Shown here: positions 13,735-25,475 of the stretch, in pieces
How positions within the stretch are numbered: position 1 is the stretch's first letter
Layout of the letters: each line of letters opens with the position of its first letter
From: Mactromeris polynyma
Lineage: Eukaryota; Mollusca; Bivalvia; Venerida; Mactridae
Assembly (NCBI GenBank): GCA_032209605.1
Contig: JASFXZ010000026.1
Coordinates: 496,001 to 560,000 of the forward strand
DNA: 64,000 nt
Direction: 5' to 3'
Translations under genes and position numbers: made by a program
The notes under the pieces: generated by a model
What the model was told of the DNA's origin: nothing
The model's input: the letters and a program-made list of their open reading frames with translations, nothing else
The model's database searches: none

Positions 13735-13870
13735 CAGAGTGTTTAATAAATATGGAGCGGACATGAAATATAGTCATTTGACCTTTGACCTCTAAGTGTG
13801 ACCATGACCCTCAGTCTCCCCCCCCCGCATTCAGTATATGGGAAACATATTCATATCGACACAGCAAATT
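13735..13870 (+). repeat. Dispersed repeat fragment
   Basis: Shares the ACATGAAATATAGTCATTTG plus ACCTTTGACC core with the repeat at 11.8 kb and has a C9 run at about 13819. It is part of the same dispersed family and non-coding. Confidence 0.4.
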
Positions 13871-15595
13871 TGCCTTACCCTGATGACCAAGAACACACTA
13901 TGAACAAGAAATATGTTCAGTTATACCGATTCATTGACCTAACCCATTTTCCTGGAATTAATTATCACCCGACACAATTTTGTGTTCCGCCCAGTTGCCA
14001 AACCCGGACGTCCAGGTGACTACCCAGCGCTGAGCGCAGACTAAGCCAACCGGGCGGGGTATATTCGTTTACAATATTTAGTTTATGACAACTTATGTTT
14101 AATTCTATATGTCTGTGACAGCTATTCGACTTCACAGTAGGAATGTGAACCGGTACTCGATATACCGGTGTAGCGATTTCAAACAACCCTCGCTTCAAGT
14201 TATCCCCGGTAGCTTAAAATCGCGTTCATATTAACTGGGTGGAGTAAATCGGTTTAAATTTCCATCCATAAATTGACAAGAATAACAGCAAATTATTAGA
14301 TAAAATGGTTAGCATCAAACCATAAAACGGGAAGCAACAACAGCAACAGTTAGACACTCAACATTTTACGGATTGTTCTGCAGTTTGAGACTAGCTTTCA
14401 ATTTTGTACGTTCAGCACATTTTATTCATTTATCTTTCCATTATTTAAAATCATTGGACGTTATCACTTAAGCCCTATCAGCGATGGGGGATTTACACCG
14501 CGTTGTGGTAATGTGAACTCGGGTTTATATTACTCCTAATATTTGATAGGTTAAATCGAAATTATTTAAGTTTCCCAATGCTTGCTGACTTGTTGGGTGG
14601 TTGTATGTTCAAGCTTGATACGCTCCTGCATAGTTAATAGTGTCGTCATTTACGCAAAGAGTGCACGAAGAGTGCGTATTTCGGTGTGTATACCATATAA
14701 GGGATGGCTGTGCGTTCATGTGTAACTCGAGGTCACACGTACTTCTATCCAACCCGCCCCACCCATTGTATATCACATGACCTCAAGGTTCTAAGAAAAG
14801 AAATGATGGCAATGTCCGGTTATAGTCCCACCTGATTTTAACATTGTTTAATGTTCATATCAAGCGGATTGGCATTGCAATTGCTACAAATAATGCAACA
14901 CAAATTTCTGGGAATTCAATACATTCTAACTCAAATCAGTTGCATAATATAAATGATAAAAGTAACAAGAATGAATTGGGTGTTTAATATATGCCTTTGT
15001 GTACTACCATAGCTGTATAATTATGCCAAAAGTATGAGACATTTCAGCTAAAAAAGGGTCCTTCACTAAAAATATATCCAACTTGTTATCCGAAAACATT
15101 TTATGTTTATTATCATACCAACATTAGTATCCATTATCATAGTTAGATGGTACGAGAACTTATTTATTCTAGATTTTATCAACAAAGTTGAAATTTGATG
15201 TCGAACTTGTACAAATGTTGTCACTGGGCGCCGCCATTTTTGTTTGTTGACATTTAAGAGTTAATTCAAGTGCTTTAGACTTTCTTTTGTCTCTATCTTC
15301 TAGAATCGTGTTTTATTGATAAAAAAATTAATAGTTGAAATTATTTAAAAAATTGTTATTTTTTTACATATTTTCTAAAAAGTCAGAACATTTTTAGTAT
15401 TTTTGTTTTTAAATTACATTATTTGTCAATAACAAATAATCTGTCTGTATCTTCTCATTCAGACGAACATTTAGATATAAAATAATCCATATTGGATTGT
15501 TATTTTACTTAAAAATTCAGTGAATTGTAATATGCAAAATCCGCTTAACATGAACCTTAATGGAGATTGCAAAAGAACACTTTCTGTTGTTTATT
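13871..15595. other. No gene seen
   Basis: Short frames only. A GC-richer patch near 13980-14060 could be an old SINE head, but no tRNA fold can be drawn. The remainder is AT-rich with no recognisable motif. Confidence 0.4.
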
Positions 15596-16310
15596 ACTCA
15601 CCCGAAGTGGATCTGTCCAATGTTTCATTACTCACCCAAAGTGGATCTGTCCAATGTTTCATTACTCACCCAAAGTGGATCTGTCCAATGTTTCATTACT
15701 CACCCAAAGTGGATATGTCCAATGTTTCATTACTCACCCAAAGTGGATATGTCCAATGTTTCATTACTCACCCAAAGTGGATCTGTCCAATGTTTCATTA
15801 CTCACCCAAAGTGGATATGTCCAATGTTTCATTACTCACCCAAAGTGGATATGTCCAATGTTTCATTACTCACCCAAAGTGGATATGTCCAATGTTTCAT
15901 TACTCACCCAAAGTGGATCTGTCCAATGTTTCATTACTCACCCAAAGTGGATATGTCCAATGTTTCATTACTCACCCAAAGTGGATATGTCCAATGTTTC
16001 ATTACTCACCCAAAGTGGATATGTCCAATGTTTCATTACTCACCCAAAGTGGATATGTCCAATGTTTCATTACTCACCCAAAGTGGATATGTCCAATGTT
16101 TCATTACTCACCCAAAGTGGATATGTCCAATGTTTCATTACTCACCCAAAGTGGATATGTCCAATGTTTCATTACTCACCCAAAGTGGATATGTCCAATG
16201 TTTCATAACTCACCCAAAGTGGATATGTCCAATGTTTCATTACTCACCCAAAGTGGATCTGTCCAATGTTTCATTACTCACCCAAAGTGGATATGTCCAA
16301 TGTTTCATTA
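15596..16310 (+). repeat. 34-bp minisatellite, 21 units
   Basis: The unit begins TCATTACTCACCCAAAGTGG and ends TCCAATGTT. The main variable site is GATATG versus GATCTG. Reading unit by unit, the C form is at units 1-3, 6, 10 and 20, and the A form at the rest. The first unit has CCGAAG in place of CAAAG, and unit 19 begins CATAACTC. All three forward frames are open because 34 is not a multiple of 3, which produces overlapping 210-270 codon pseudo-ORFs. I do not regard them as genes. Confidence 0.97.
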
Positions 16311-16922
16311 GCACTGCTGGTGTGGTAACTGACATAGTTCCGGTGATATTGCGCTTTCGTTAATTTAGCGCCACAGTGCTTGATATTGCCAAATATTCAC
16401 CACGTAAAACTATCCATTAAAATAATGTCTTTTGCAACATGCACTCAATACGCAATACTTTAAAAAGCATAAGGGCAGAATACGTGTTATATTACACAAA
16501 GTATCCACGTGTTTTTATTTATGGTATTTCTGCCTCTAATTAATAAAGGTTTCGTTTTTGTCTTTAAAACACAATTACACGTTTAATTATTATATCCACA
16601 ATAATAAAGTGTCCTCCTATATATATTTGAACATCACAATAGTTGTTTAATTGGCTAGAAGTGTGTACAAGCCAAATCCTGAATCGTTGGGCAAGACGAA
16701 TTCGTACTACTCCGTGTACCCATAATGCGTTGTACAAACATTGAAGCAAGATTCACAAGATACTAGTGATGGTCGCTTTGATTTCCATATATGGTAAATG
16801 ATTCATAATTAAATAGGTCAAATTTATAAGTTTTCATCATCACTGTTTGTAACGCTATTGAGGCATGTCGCAAAATTAGACCGGAAATCTGTGATTTTCC
16901 GTAATGCATAGACATAACCCTT

Positions 16923-17627
16923 AAGCCCCCTTCCCACCTTCATGATTTCCTCCCCGACCGACGCCGACCTGACGACCGTGGAGCGTCTTGGGATGATCGG
17001 GGAGGTGATCGGGGTTGATCCCCATCACTTGGGAAGCGACGGGGTGGGTCGTAGCGGCGTCGGGAAGGGCCTTTGATCGGGGCCAAACATGTTCAAAAAT
17101 GTCCACGACCTACCCCGACCAAAGTGAATGTCGTGGAAAGTCGTGACATAGTCATGGCGACATCGGGTGGTGGTGGTGAGGTCGAGACGGGTCGGGACAG
17201 ATCGTAGCGAAGTCGTGAAGGACCGCGTGGTAAATTTTCACCACGACATTCGCCGACCACATGCGACGCCACGAAGACCATACCACGACTTTTTATCAAA
17301 ATTGGTCTTGGTAGGTCTTATGTAGATCGTAACGTGGTCGGGGATAACGTCGTAGCATGTCGTAGGAAGTCTAAGTAGATCGTGGTAGATCGTAACATCG
17401 TAGTGGCGTCGTACGACCTTGTTACGATCCACCACGAAAATCGTGATATATCGTAGCAAAGCCGTACGACTTTCCACGATGGTTGTACGACCGTCGTGGA
17501 AAGGTCTTGACACAGTCGGGGTAGGTCGTGTTTTTTTTTGTGAAATTTACATAATCGCCACGACTAACGCCGATCTTAGCAATTTTACAACGTCGGCGTA
17601 GGTCGTGAAGATGGAAAGGGGGCTTTA
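16923..17627. mobile_element. Foldback-type element made of CGACC/GGTCG motifs
   Basis: The inverted termini are TAAGCCCCCTTCCCACCTTC at the left and (inverse) TAAAGCCCCCTTTCCATCTT at the right. The 700-bp interior is unusually GC-rich for this window and consists of degenerate GTCGTGG, CGACCTT and TCGTAGC words in both orientations, able to fold extensively. The overlapping open frames on both strands come from this composition. Confidence 0.7.
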
Positions 17628-19148
17628 GTGTTAGCAATATCTTCAAACCATGTAATGACGTTGACGTTCTCAATACATGTAATTAATTTAAAACAAGAAA
17701 TATCTTTGAAAAAATGTTCGGCGCAACGCTGCAATCTGAAGGTTAAAATTGGTTGTACAACATAAAAAATGCCTAAATGTCATTCAATGACGCTATACTA
17801 CAGAAAACTCCGAGAACTGTATGGGGAGATCACTGAGTAGGCGACTGCATCAATCGTTATTACTCAGCGGTATCCGGCAGAGCCAATAATGCCGAGGTGT
17901 TCCGAATGAGACTGCATAAAATAACTCAGTAGTGTGATTAGTCATAGACACAGTATAGTCTGTTTCAATATACACGTAGTTCAACATGACTTATTGCATA
18001 AGTCGTGAACTTACACATTCATGTTAATCAAATAGTTACATAACGATTTATCTGATTAAAACAATATAAATGTTCTAAACTGGTACATAAAACAAAGAAA
18101 GTGAATTTGCTTTTTGATACTTATACATGCATGTATCTCTTTTTTCAGGTGCATCGATATGCAACCAATAGTTCAATCTATATGTATATTGTTACCTAGT
18201 GTATGACATGAAATCAATTCAACTAAATTTTGCATCGCCTGAGCTATTGTGAGCAGCATAATTATGTCTATCTTATCAACAGTTGACTTTGCACCGTCGA
18301 TGTCACAATTTCAGCCTAGTCCATCAAAGCTGGTCATAATGTTTGCCTCAATGAAACTCTGATGAGTAAGATACTGGTTCGTCTTTGGTAAAAAATATGT
18401 CTGTTGGTCAAGTAATAGATACATACTGTTAGCACTTAAGAGCATCAATTTCGATAGATTTACATGAAACTATGTCAAACGGTTTGTCTTAATAAAATAT
18501 AAGTGTTCTTAGAATTTACTTTTTCATAGATGATAGGTGCCTGGGTCAACAGATTAACTCTCATCCATAATGTTTCTCTATAGCAAGTTTTAAACTAGGT
18601 CATCTTTGATGTTGAATTTTCAATATGTCTAATGTCTGATTGTATACTATACTCTTCATGAATGTATGGAACAAAAATTCACTTTTTCAGTTATTTATTT
18701 TCTGTGTGATATATATTCTGCATATGTATGGAAGCATAGTGGTATAGGGGTAGACATCTAGCTCCTGATCTAAAGGTCATGAGTTGGAGCCCTCATAGGT
18801 GGAGTTTTCTCACAAACTTTGCAATATCTATTTTATGAACAATTACTGGTTAGTTACCCAGGAAGCAGTCATCGAGTGTTTTAAAAGTTGTAACAAATTG
18901 TTTCACAGCAGATGTGAAATAGGTAAGTTTAAACTGAACTTAAAACTGTGGCTTCCTTATTCTTATTGTTTGTTTAATGTATGTTTGCATCGGTCTGTAG
19001 ATATTATTGTTTTCTTTTAGGTACCATATTATTCTTTCGATGGGATTTTTGATAGTGGGATTTAAGTAATGAACAAAATTTACGTGAATTATGGCGGTGA
19101 TAATTGAAGAAAATTCAGAAAAGATGGTCCGACATATAAGTACATATA
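17628..19148. other. No gene seen; one tRNA-like remnant
   Basis: Mostly AT-rich DNA. A tRNA-like patch at about 18735-18800 has a box A-like TAGTGGTATAGGGGTAGA and a box B-like GAGTTGGAGCCC, consistent with a degraded SINE head. Confidence 0.4.
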
Positions 19149-19285
19149 CAGTCAAAACCTGTCTGCAAAGACCACCAATTTTATCTCCCATCAGACCGTT
19201 TTCAATGATATTTAATTTGTTAATAGAGACCACCTGTAAACAAAGTGCTGTTCCCATGGGTGGTCTTTAAAGACACGTTTGACTG
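19149..19285. mobile_element. Short Tc1/mariner-type MITE
   Basis: CAGTCAAAACCTGTCT at the left and its inverse AGACACGTTTGACTG at the right, each flanked by TA (19147-19148 and 19286-19287). A second inner inverted pair, AAAGACCACC and GGTGGTCTTT, lies inside the termini. It is 137 bp and non-coding. Confidence 0.8.
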
Positions 19286-19291
19286 TACATG

Positions 19292-22200
19292 TCTTTGTGT
19301 ATTTTATTCATTTATTAAAAGTTTCTTGTATTAATACTCAGAAGTCAGGGGGCTGAGAGAGCCTTTTCGCTGGTCAGAGCATGGATTCTCCCTACCTCCC
19401 GCACTCGGAAACAAATATCGTTTCCATGCAAAAGAAAAAAAAGAGAAAGGTTGTGGCAGCCGGCTCGCAGCACATGATTAACCTGTCTTCTGAGTACTTG
19501 AGAACTAGGGATATTGAAGATGGTCCCATTGATATATTGCTTATGTATAGTGTGTGTAAAATGTTTTGAAAAGTACATTTTGTTGTAAACCAAAATGTAG
19601 TAAAAAATAAAAAGTAACATTTAAATTTACCTACGTGTTTGTTGTGTGTTTGTTGTTTTTAATAAAATATCATGTACCAATAATCATTACATAACATGCA
19701 CAATTTATTTGAGATCTTGACACTTGCGTCCAAAACAAATTGAACACTAAACACATTGTGTTAAATATGTGCTGCTGCAAACCTCACACAGTATGTATAT
19801 GATAAAAGAAAATGATAATGCTGGCAATGTAGCAAATATCCCTTCGAGTATCCCACAATAAGCTTTCGAAGATTCAACACGTATCGTACTTAAGTTCTCG
19901 ATAAATATTAAACTATCGAGTAAAATTTATGCATGAGGCATAATGCTGAAAAATTAGACATGACCTCTGTTACATGTCAAAATACACCACAATTGTATTC
20001 TCGTTTATGTGTCAAACAAGCATCAGTGTTTAGATACATATTGGTCCCAGCATTAAAGCGTGCACTTGAGCATAATTGCCGTAGCACGTCTCGATACATT
20101 TAATGCTACAATTCCCATACACAGACTCGCCATAAGGCTTATATGAGGCTGCTTCAGCTTTCATATACATTTATCTATGACCCATTATGTTGTCGAAACA
20201 AACCCCTTTACCACGGGAGGGCTTGTCGCTCAATGCGCTTTCGTCGTATGGGTCGTGTGCTGAACACCGATATAAGGATCGGTTTTAATATCTAACGTAA
20301 GTACTACATAACGACCACTCCGCAAAACATTTCTTCCATCAACATAATTTAGATAGGATGCACTTTGACGTAGTTCGAATTGAAAACTGCATATGTGGAT
20401 AATATGAAGACATTTATAACATTTATTGCGCCACATAATAACATTCGGTTAAATATTTAGCAACACTCCTTATTAATCAAGTTGTGCCAAATACGTCTTG
20501 CTCTTTCCTCAAGCGCAACGGTGATTGCGGCGATCACTGTGATGTGATTTGGCAGTGTTACATACGCGTACTAGACATTTATACGGCACGATAGATTTTC
20601 ATGAAACTTCGTATATAGGTAGATCTTGATAAGACTTGCACTAAAATGTCATCAATTCCCGGGAGGGTTAATGACGTAATCAGCTATGGGGGTCAAATTC
20701 GGAGGGACATTTGGACCACTAAAACCTAACCTCCCGGGGTTTGATGGGGGAATCATGAGGTGTCAGGGTCAATAATCTTTGACATTGACCTGCCACGTAA
20801 CCCTATACCAATTAAAAAGTTAGCGACCCCCCTTGAAAATTTCACATATTGGGTACCCACCTAGGGTACATATTTGCCCATACATAAATGAAGCTAATTT
20901 CAGTGACCTTCATAGCGATTCTAAATATCGGTCAATTTTGGATATCTTGGTCTCAAAAGATGCCCACCCACGGGAGATAGACACATGGATTTACTCATGG
21001 GCACCAACTTCCATATAAGGAAGTTATGCCAATTTTTCGGTCCAAATCGAGTTTATACGGAAATTCTTGAATACTTTCACAGAAAGTATCTCTACAAATT
21101 ACCGTATTTCACGAAAATAATTAACATGCTTATAAAGTTTGATTCAATATCTATCGATTCCATATAGTACACAAGTACTGGGTTCGAACTCTACGGTGGT
21201 CCGAGCTCGAACTTTGGTACCACCTCGGGGACCGAAAATATACATTTTTCAGTGTATTCGGGTGTCGTTAGGACCTTATTTCCGGTTTAGGGTCAGGAAT
21301 TGTGCATGCAATTGTTGTCACAAATTCGTTTTACACATTCATGGCAATTTTAGAAAAATCAGACAGTTTGTCCGTCTGTACGAGCTAATATATATGTCTG
21401 CGTCTGGAAAAGTCGGAGCTTTTTTCACCAGATTTAGGGAGTGGTTGGGTTATAACCGTATATCTTTCTTATTAATTATGACTAAGAACTCATATTCACA
21501 TATATGTTAGAGGTAAGTATGGGCCTCAATTACATATGGGCAATAACTCTATATAATATTCCGTTTTTGAGTTACGTCCCTTGAAAATATTTATTTATTG
21601 AATATCAAGTTTTTCACCAAAGTTTGTTTATCATATCTCCTTTAATTATTAACTTATCTTTATGAAATTAACTGATAAATAAAGTATGTCATCATGGAAT
21701 TAAGGAAATATAAACATCTATTGAGTGACTACATGTTTCCAGGGGTCAAACTTGATACATGTGATTTCACCAAATATGGACATTCAGCCGGTCATAAAAC
21801 ATTTAGATATATAATTAAGTATACACATATAGAACAATTTCTATTATATTCATCTAGACGAACAAAATAATGTATCACTTGCCATTTTTACGCGAAAAAA
21901 ATATTTTCGCAAAAAATCACGTAAGGGTATTTACCCCTTGCGAACATTTTTTGGAAAAAAATAATTTCTCTCCGAGTTTGCTAGTTTCTTCTGGAATAAT
22001 AGTTCAATCTAATACAACGTGCGGAATGTCTTCAGACATACCAACATAAACATGTAAATATTTCTTATTAATTTGTTACGGAGGTAGCGGTTATTCTTAA
22101 TACCGAATATTACCGGATAATACCGAATAATACCGAATAATACCGAAAAATTCGAAATAACTACAGAATAATACATTTTTTCTGCAAATAACACTCATAA

Positions 22201-23734
22201 TCGTATACTTTTGGGTGAAATATGAATATGGTATAAAAAACCTGTTTTTGGCATAAAAATGTCTGTTTCATATATTGTTGAGTGACCTCCCTTGAGAATG
22301 TATGGATTGTTTCCCTTGGTTTAATTTAGCTAATATTGGTCATTAAGTTTTTGTAATATACTGGGTCCGCGATCTGATATTTAGCGCTTATTTGGTATCT
22401 TATATGTACTTTTGATGTCAGTAAAAAAATTAAAAAATATAATTATTATTTCCATTATTCCAATTTATTTTTACATTTTCTGTTCTTTCGTGAAAAACGG
22501 CTATTAAGAACAAACGTATATATTAATAAGAGCCGAACCAATAGATCGCAGACTTGTATAACGTGTTTGTAAACAAAACAACCCGATTCCGCGCATGCGC
22601 AGTTAACTGGTGGGCAAAAGGGTAAAAAGCGGCGGCGGAGTACTATACAACTAATGTGGAATGAACGACACGGCGGTAGCCATTAATATCTTTAATGTTT
22701 GACATAAAATAATAAATTTGGCATCAATTGAAAGGTAATGCTCCCAGCTTTCCCACGACATAAAAATAATGAAAATCAGAGGTTGTTTTGGTTTTCAAAT
22801 TAGACTCTGAAAATGGGCATTTTTTCGTGAAATAAATTTCAAACTGTTTTGTTTCGAAAAAGGTATTTCAATTCTTATTTTTACATATGTGCATCAAATC
22901 GATACCAGATCAAAGGCTTCCAAAAGTAAAATAATGTAAAGAATGTGACTCAACAAAATGAGCACATTTTACGACAAATTATTTTCAATTCGTTTAGGTT
23001 CGAAAAACACGTCGGTGGGTATTAGAATTCGTATTAATCAATCTATGTGCATAAAGTTGGTACCAAATGAAAGATAACAATGCACCCAGCTTTCTGACAA
23101 TGTAAAATATTGAAGTGTGCGAGTTTTCCGAAAATAATTTTTTAGTATGACTTTGACTTTTCTGTATGACATAATGATGTGTATGTGCATAAATAATGCG
23201 TGAAATGCATCAATAGTAATTGTTAACATGTACACATATCTAACAAAGACAACAACGTGATATGTTTAATTGTGCGTTTATTTACCTAATCTTAATTTTA
23301 CATTTAGCATTAAAACATATTCAGCATTTATTTGAGTGTCATTCATACACACACTCATACACACACATATTAAGACATAGCGGTAGATAAATGAATATAC
23401 ACATATATCACATATTAAACAGTTTATAATGACATGATTCATGAAAATATGGACATATATGGTTTATATGTCCGTGATGAAAATAAATAAGAAAACATCA
23501 CCTGTTTGTTTGTTATTTGTATTTCATATAACAAGGCTTTTAAGTATACTCACTCAAGCGCGTAGCTAGGCTTACGCACGTACGTACGTGCGTAAAATAA
23601 TTTTAGACAGGTCGAAAAAATAAAAATGAAATAAATGCGGAGGTAGGGGTACATGTTTTTATGAAAATGTTGAAAAATCACTGAAAATTACCATCCTGTA
23701 TTTATGACCTTAATGTAGCCTTGTATACTATTAT
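19292..23734. other. No gene seen; assorted AT-rich repeats
   Basis: Contains possible dispersed-repeat DNA (20580-21260), a short run of TACCGAATAA units (about 22098-22150), and a weak inverted pair around GCGATCT at about 22372 and 22543. None of the open frames of 60-120 codons shows a domain or codon pattern that I recognise. Confidence 0.4.
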
Positions 23735-23758
23735 CACGGACCTATATATAGGTCCGTG
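23735..23758. repeat. 24-bp perfect palindrome
   Basis: CACGGACCTATA followed immediately by its exact inverse complement TATAGGTCCGTG, with no spacer. It could be a cruciform-forming site, a dimeric binding site or the fused ends of an excised element. No similar copy was noticed elsewhere in the window. Confidence 0.7.
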
Positions 23759-24474
23759 CTATTATATAGCAATATTAAGCATATAATTTAACAGAAGACA
23801 TGTTTAACTTTAGAGAAACGGCTAAAATAATATTTATTTTCAGCTTAAATGTTGTTTTATTGTATATTATTAAGTATATGAAAATTGACTAAAATGTGTC
23901 AAAAATTATGTGTTATTACCCGCTATTTACTTTGCTCTAAAAAGTACGTTTAATGTCATTATATTTCTTATACTTTCAGATATATGTATTACCTACAGAA
24001 ATATACCTCATCGGAGATCATATGTCATCTGTAGGGCTCAGGAGAGGTGAAAGACGGAGTTCCGGTAGCTGGAAATGAAGCGATTCGGCTATATATCACA
24101 CTGTTAGTCAATAATAAGTCCGATCCCTTACCTCCAAGGACTTCCGACGATAATGTGTCATACATGTTTGTGTAGATATATGTACAAGGAATTCACTAGG
24201 ACAATTAAATTGTTTATATATGGTGATTTGGAGTCATGGTAACAGTTACACGGGATAATATTTAAAAAAAATGAAGAAAATTGCAATTTTTTGTCATTTT
24301 AGACTAATCCAGACCCCATAGCATTCCCGTGGGTCATATAATATATATGTATTATACGTGGTTGTATAGATATTATATATAGCTACCCATACATACCACA
24401 TTTATGACTATATGATATGTGTAGGAGTCATGGTGCACATTATAAGACAGTTTGCCGGGGTAATTTCGGACCCC

Positions 24475-24620
24475 CTTCAATAAATCGGCTCCTAGACTTT
24501 TCGACCCCTAGACAATTGACCCCATGACTTTTCGACCCCTAAGACATTTGACCCCATGACAGTTCGACCCCTAGGACATTTCGACCCCTAATTGTATATT
24601 AGACTTTTCGACCCCTGATT
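24475..24620. repeat. Array of TTCGACCCCTA / TTGACCCCATGA words
   Basis: About nine alternating copies of CTTTTCGACCCCTA and ATTTGACCCCATGA with variable spacers. It is non-coding. The style resembles the short-word arrays inside the foldback elements at 12.5, 17 and 38 kb, but no inverted termini were found here. Confidence 0.6.
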
Positions 24621-24707
24621 TATATAACACAGAACTGTTATGTTTGAAAGATGATTGTTTGTGATAATGTATTTGTATTTTCTTATGATGTAAATAAGGT
24701 ATTAATG

Positions 24708-24907
24708 GACGCGTTTTTATCGGTGAAATGAATTGTTTTTTCTTAAATAAATTGGTGTTGTTTTTGTATCGAAATGTGTGTGATTAACGGATAATGATGT
24801 ATATAATGACGCGTTTTTATCGGTGAAATGAATTGGTTTTTTCTTAATTAAATTGGTGTTGTTTTTGTATCAAAATGTGTGTGATTAACGGATAATGATG
24901 TATATAT
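24708..24907 (+). repeat. 100-bp tandem duplication
   Basis: Two adjacent units, each starting GACGCGTTTTTATCGGTGAA, differ at only a few positions. The second unit runs into a (TA)n tract at about 24900-24921. Confidence 0.85.
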
Positions 24908-25475
24908 ATATATATATATATGTTATTACATGATATGAATAAAAAGAAAAATAGGAGTTCCTTCGTATCCTTACACATGCGTTTGTTTTGTATTGCAGTT
25001 TTCACTGATTATGTACACGTGGCAATGGTTTATTATAACGATATGTTAAAGTCTAAATAAAAATCTGTTATCTCGACTTGCTAATTGAAGAGGTGCGAAT
25101 ATGCGCGGATTAATTGTTTACACATATGATTGATATGATAATCCAATATAAGGTGCTAATAGATATAATGTAGGTTTGAGCAATATAACTCATTTATTTA
25201 CCAGTATATTTATAGCGTGTAAAACATAAACTGATTCATACATAATTTTCATGGATCAGGTTATTTATAACAAGCTATACATAAAATAGTAAGTACTGTT
25301 GAAATGACGAGGAAGAATTTGTATCAATAAATAATTTATTAAACAAAATATAACTGCAAAACAAAATGAAACAAGACAACAACTTTATACAATAAATACA
25401 AACTAACAAGATAATTAAAATCAACAATATAAATTCAACACACATGAAATCTGTTCAATGAAACACATATACATT

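Noticed and set aside
15520..16363. Three overlapping 210-267 codon frames
   Set aside because: By-product of a stop-free 34-bp tandem repeat. The same peptide repeat appears in all three frames.
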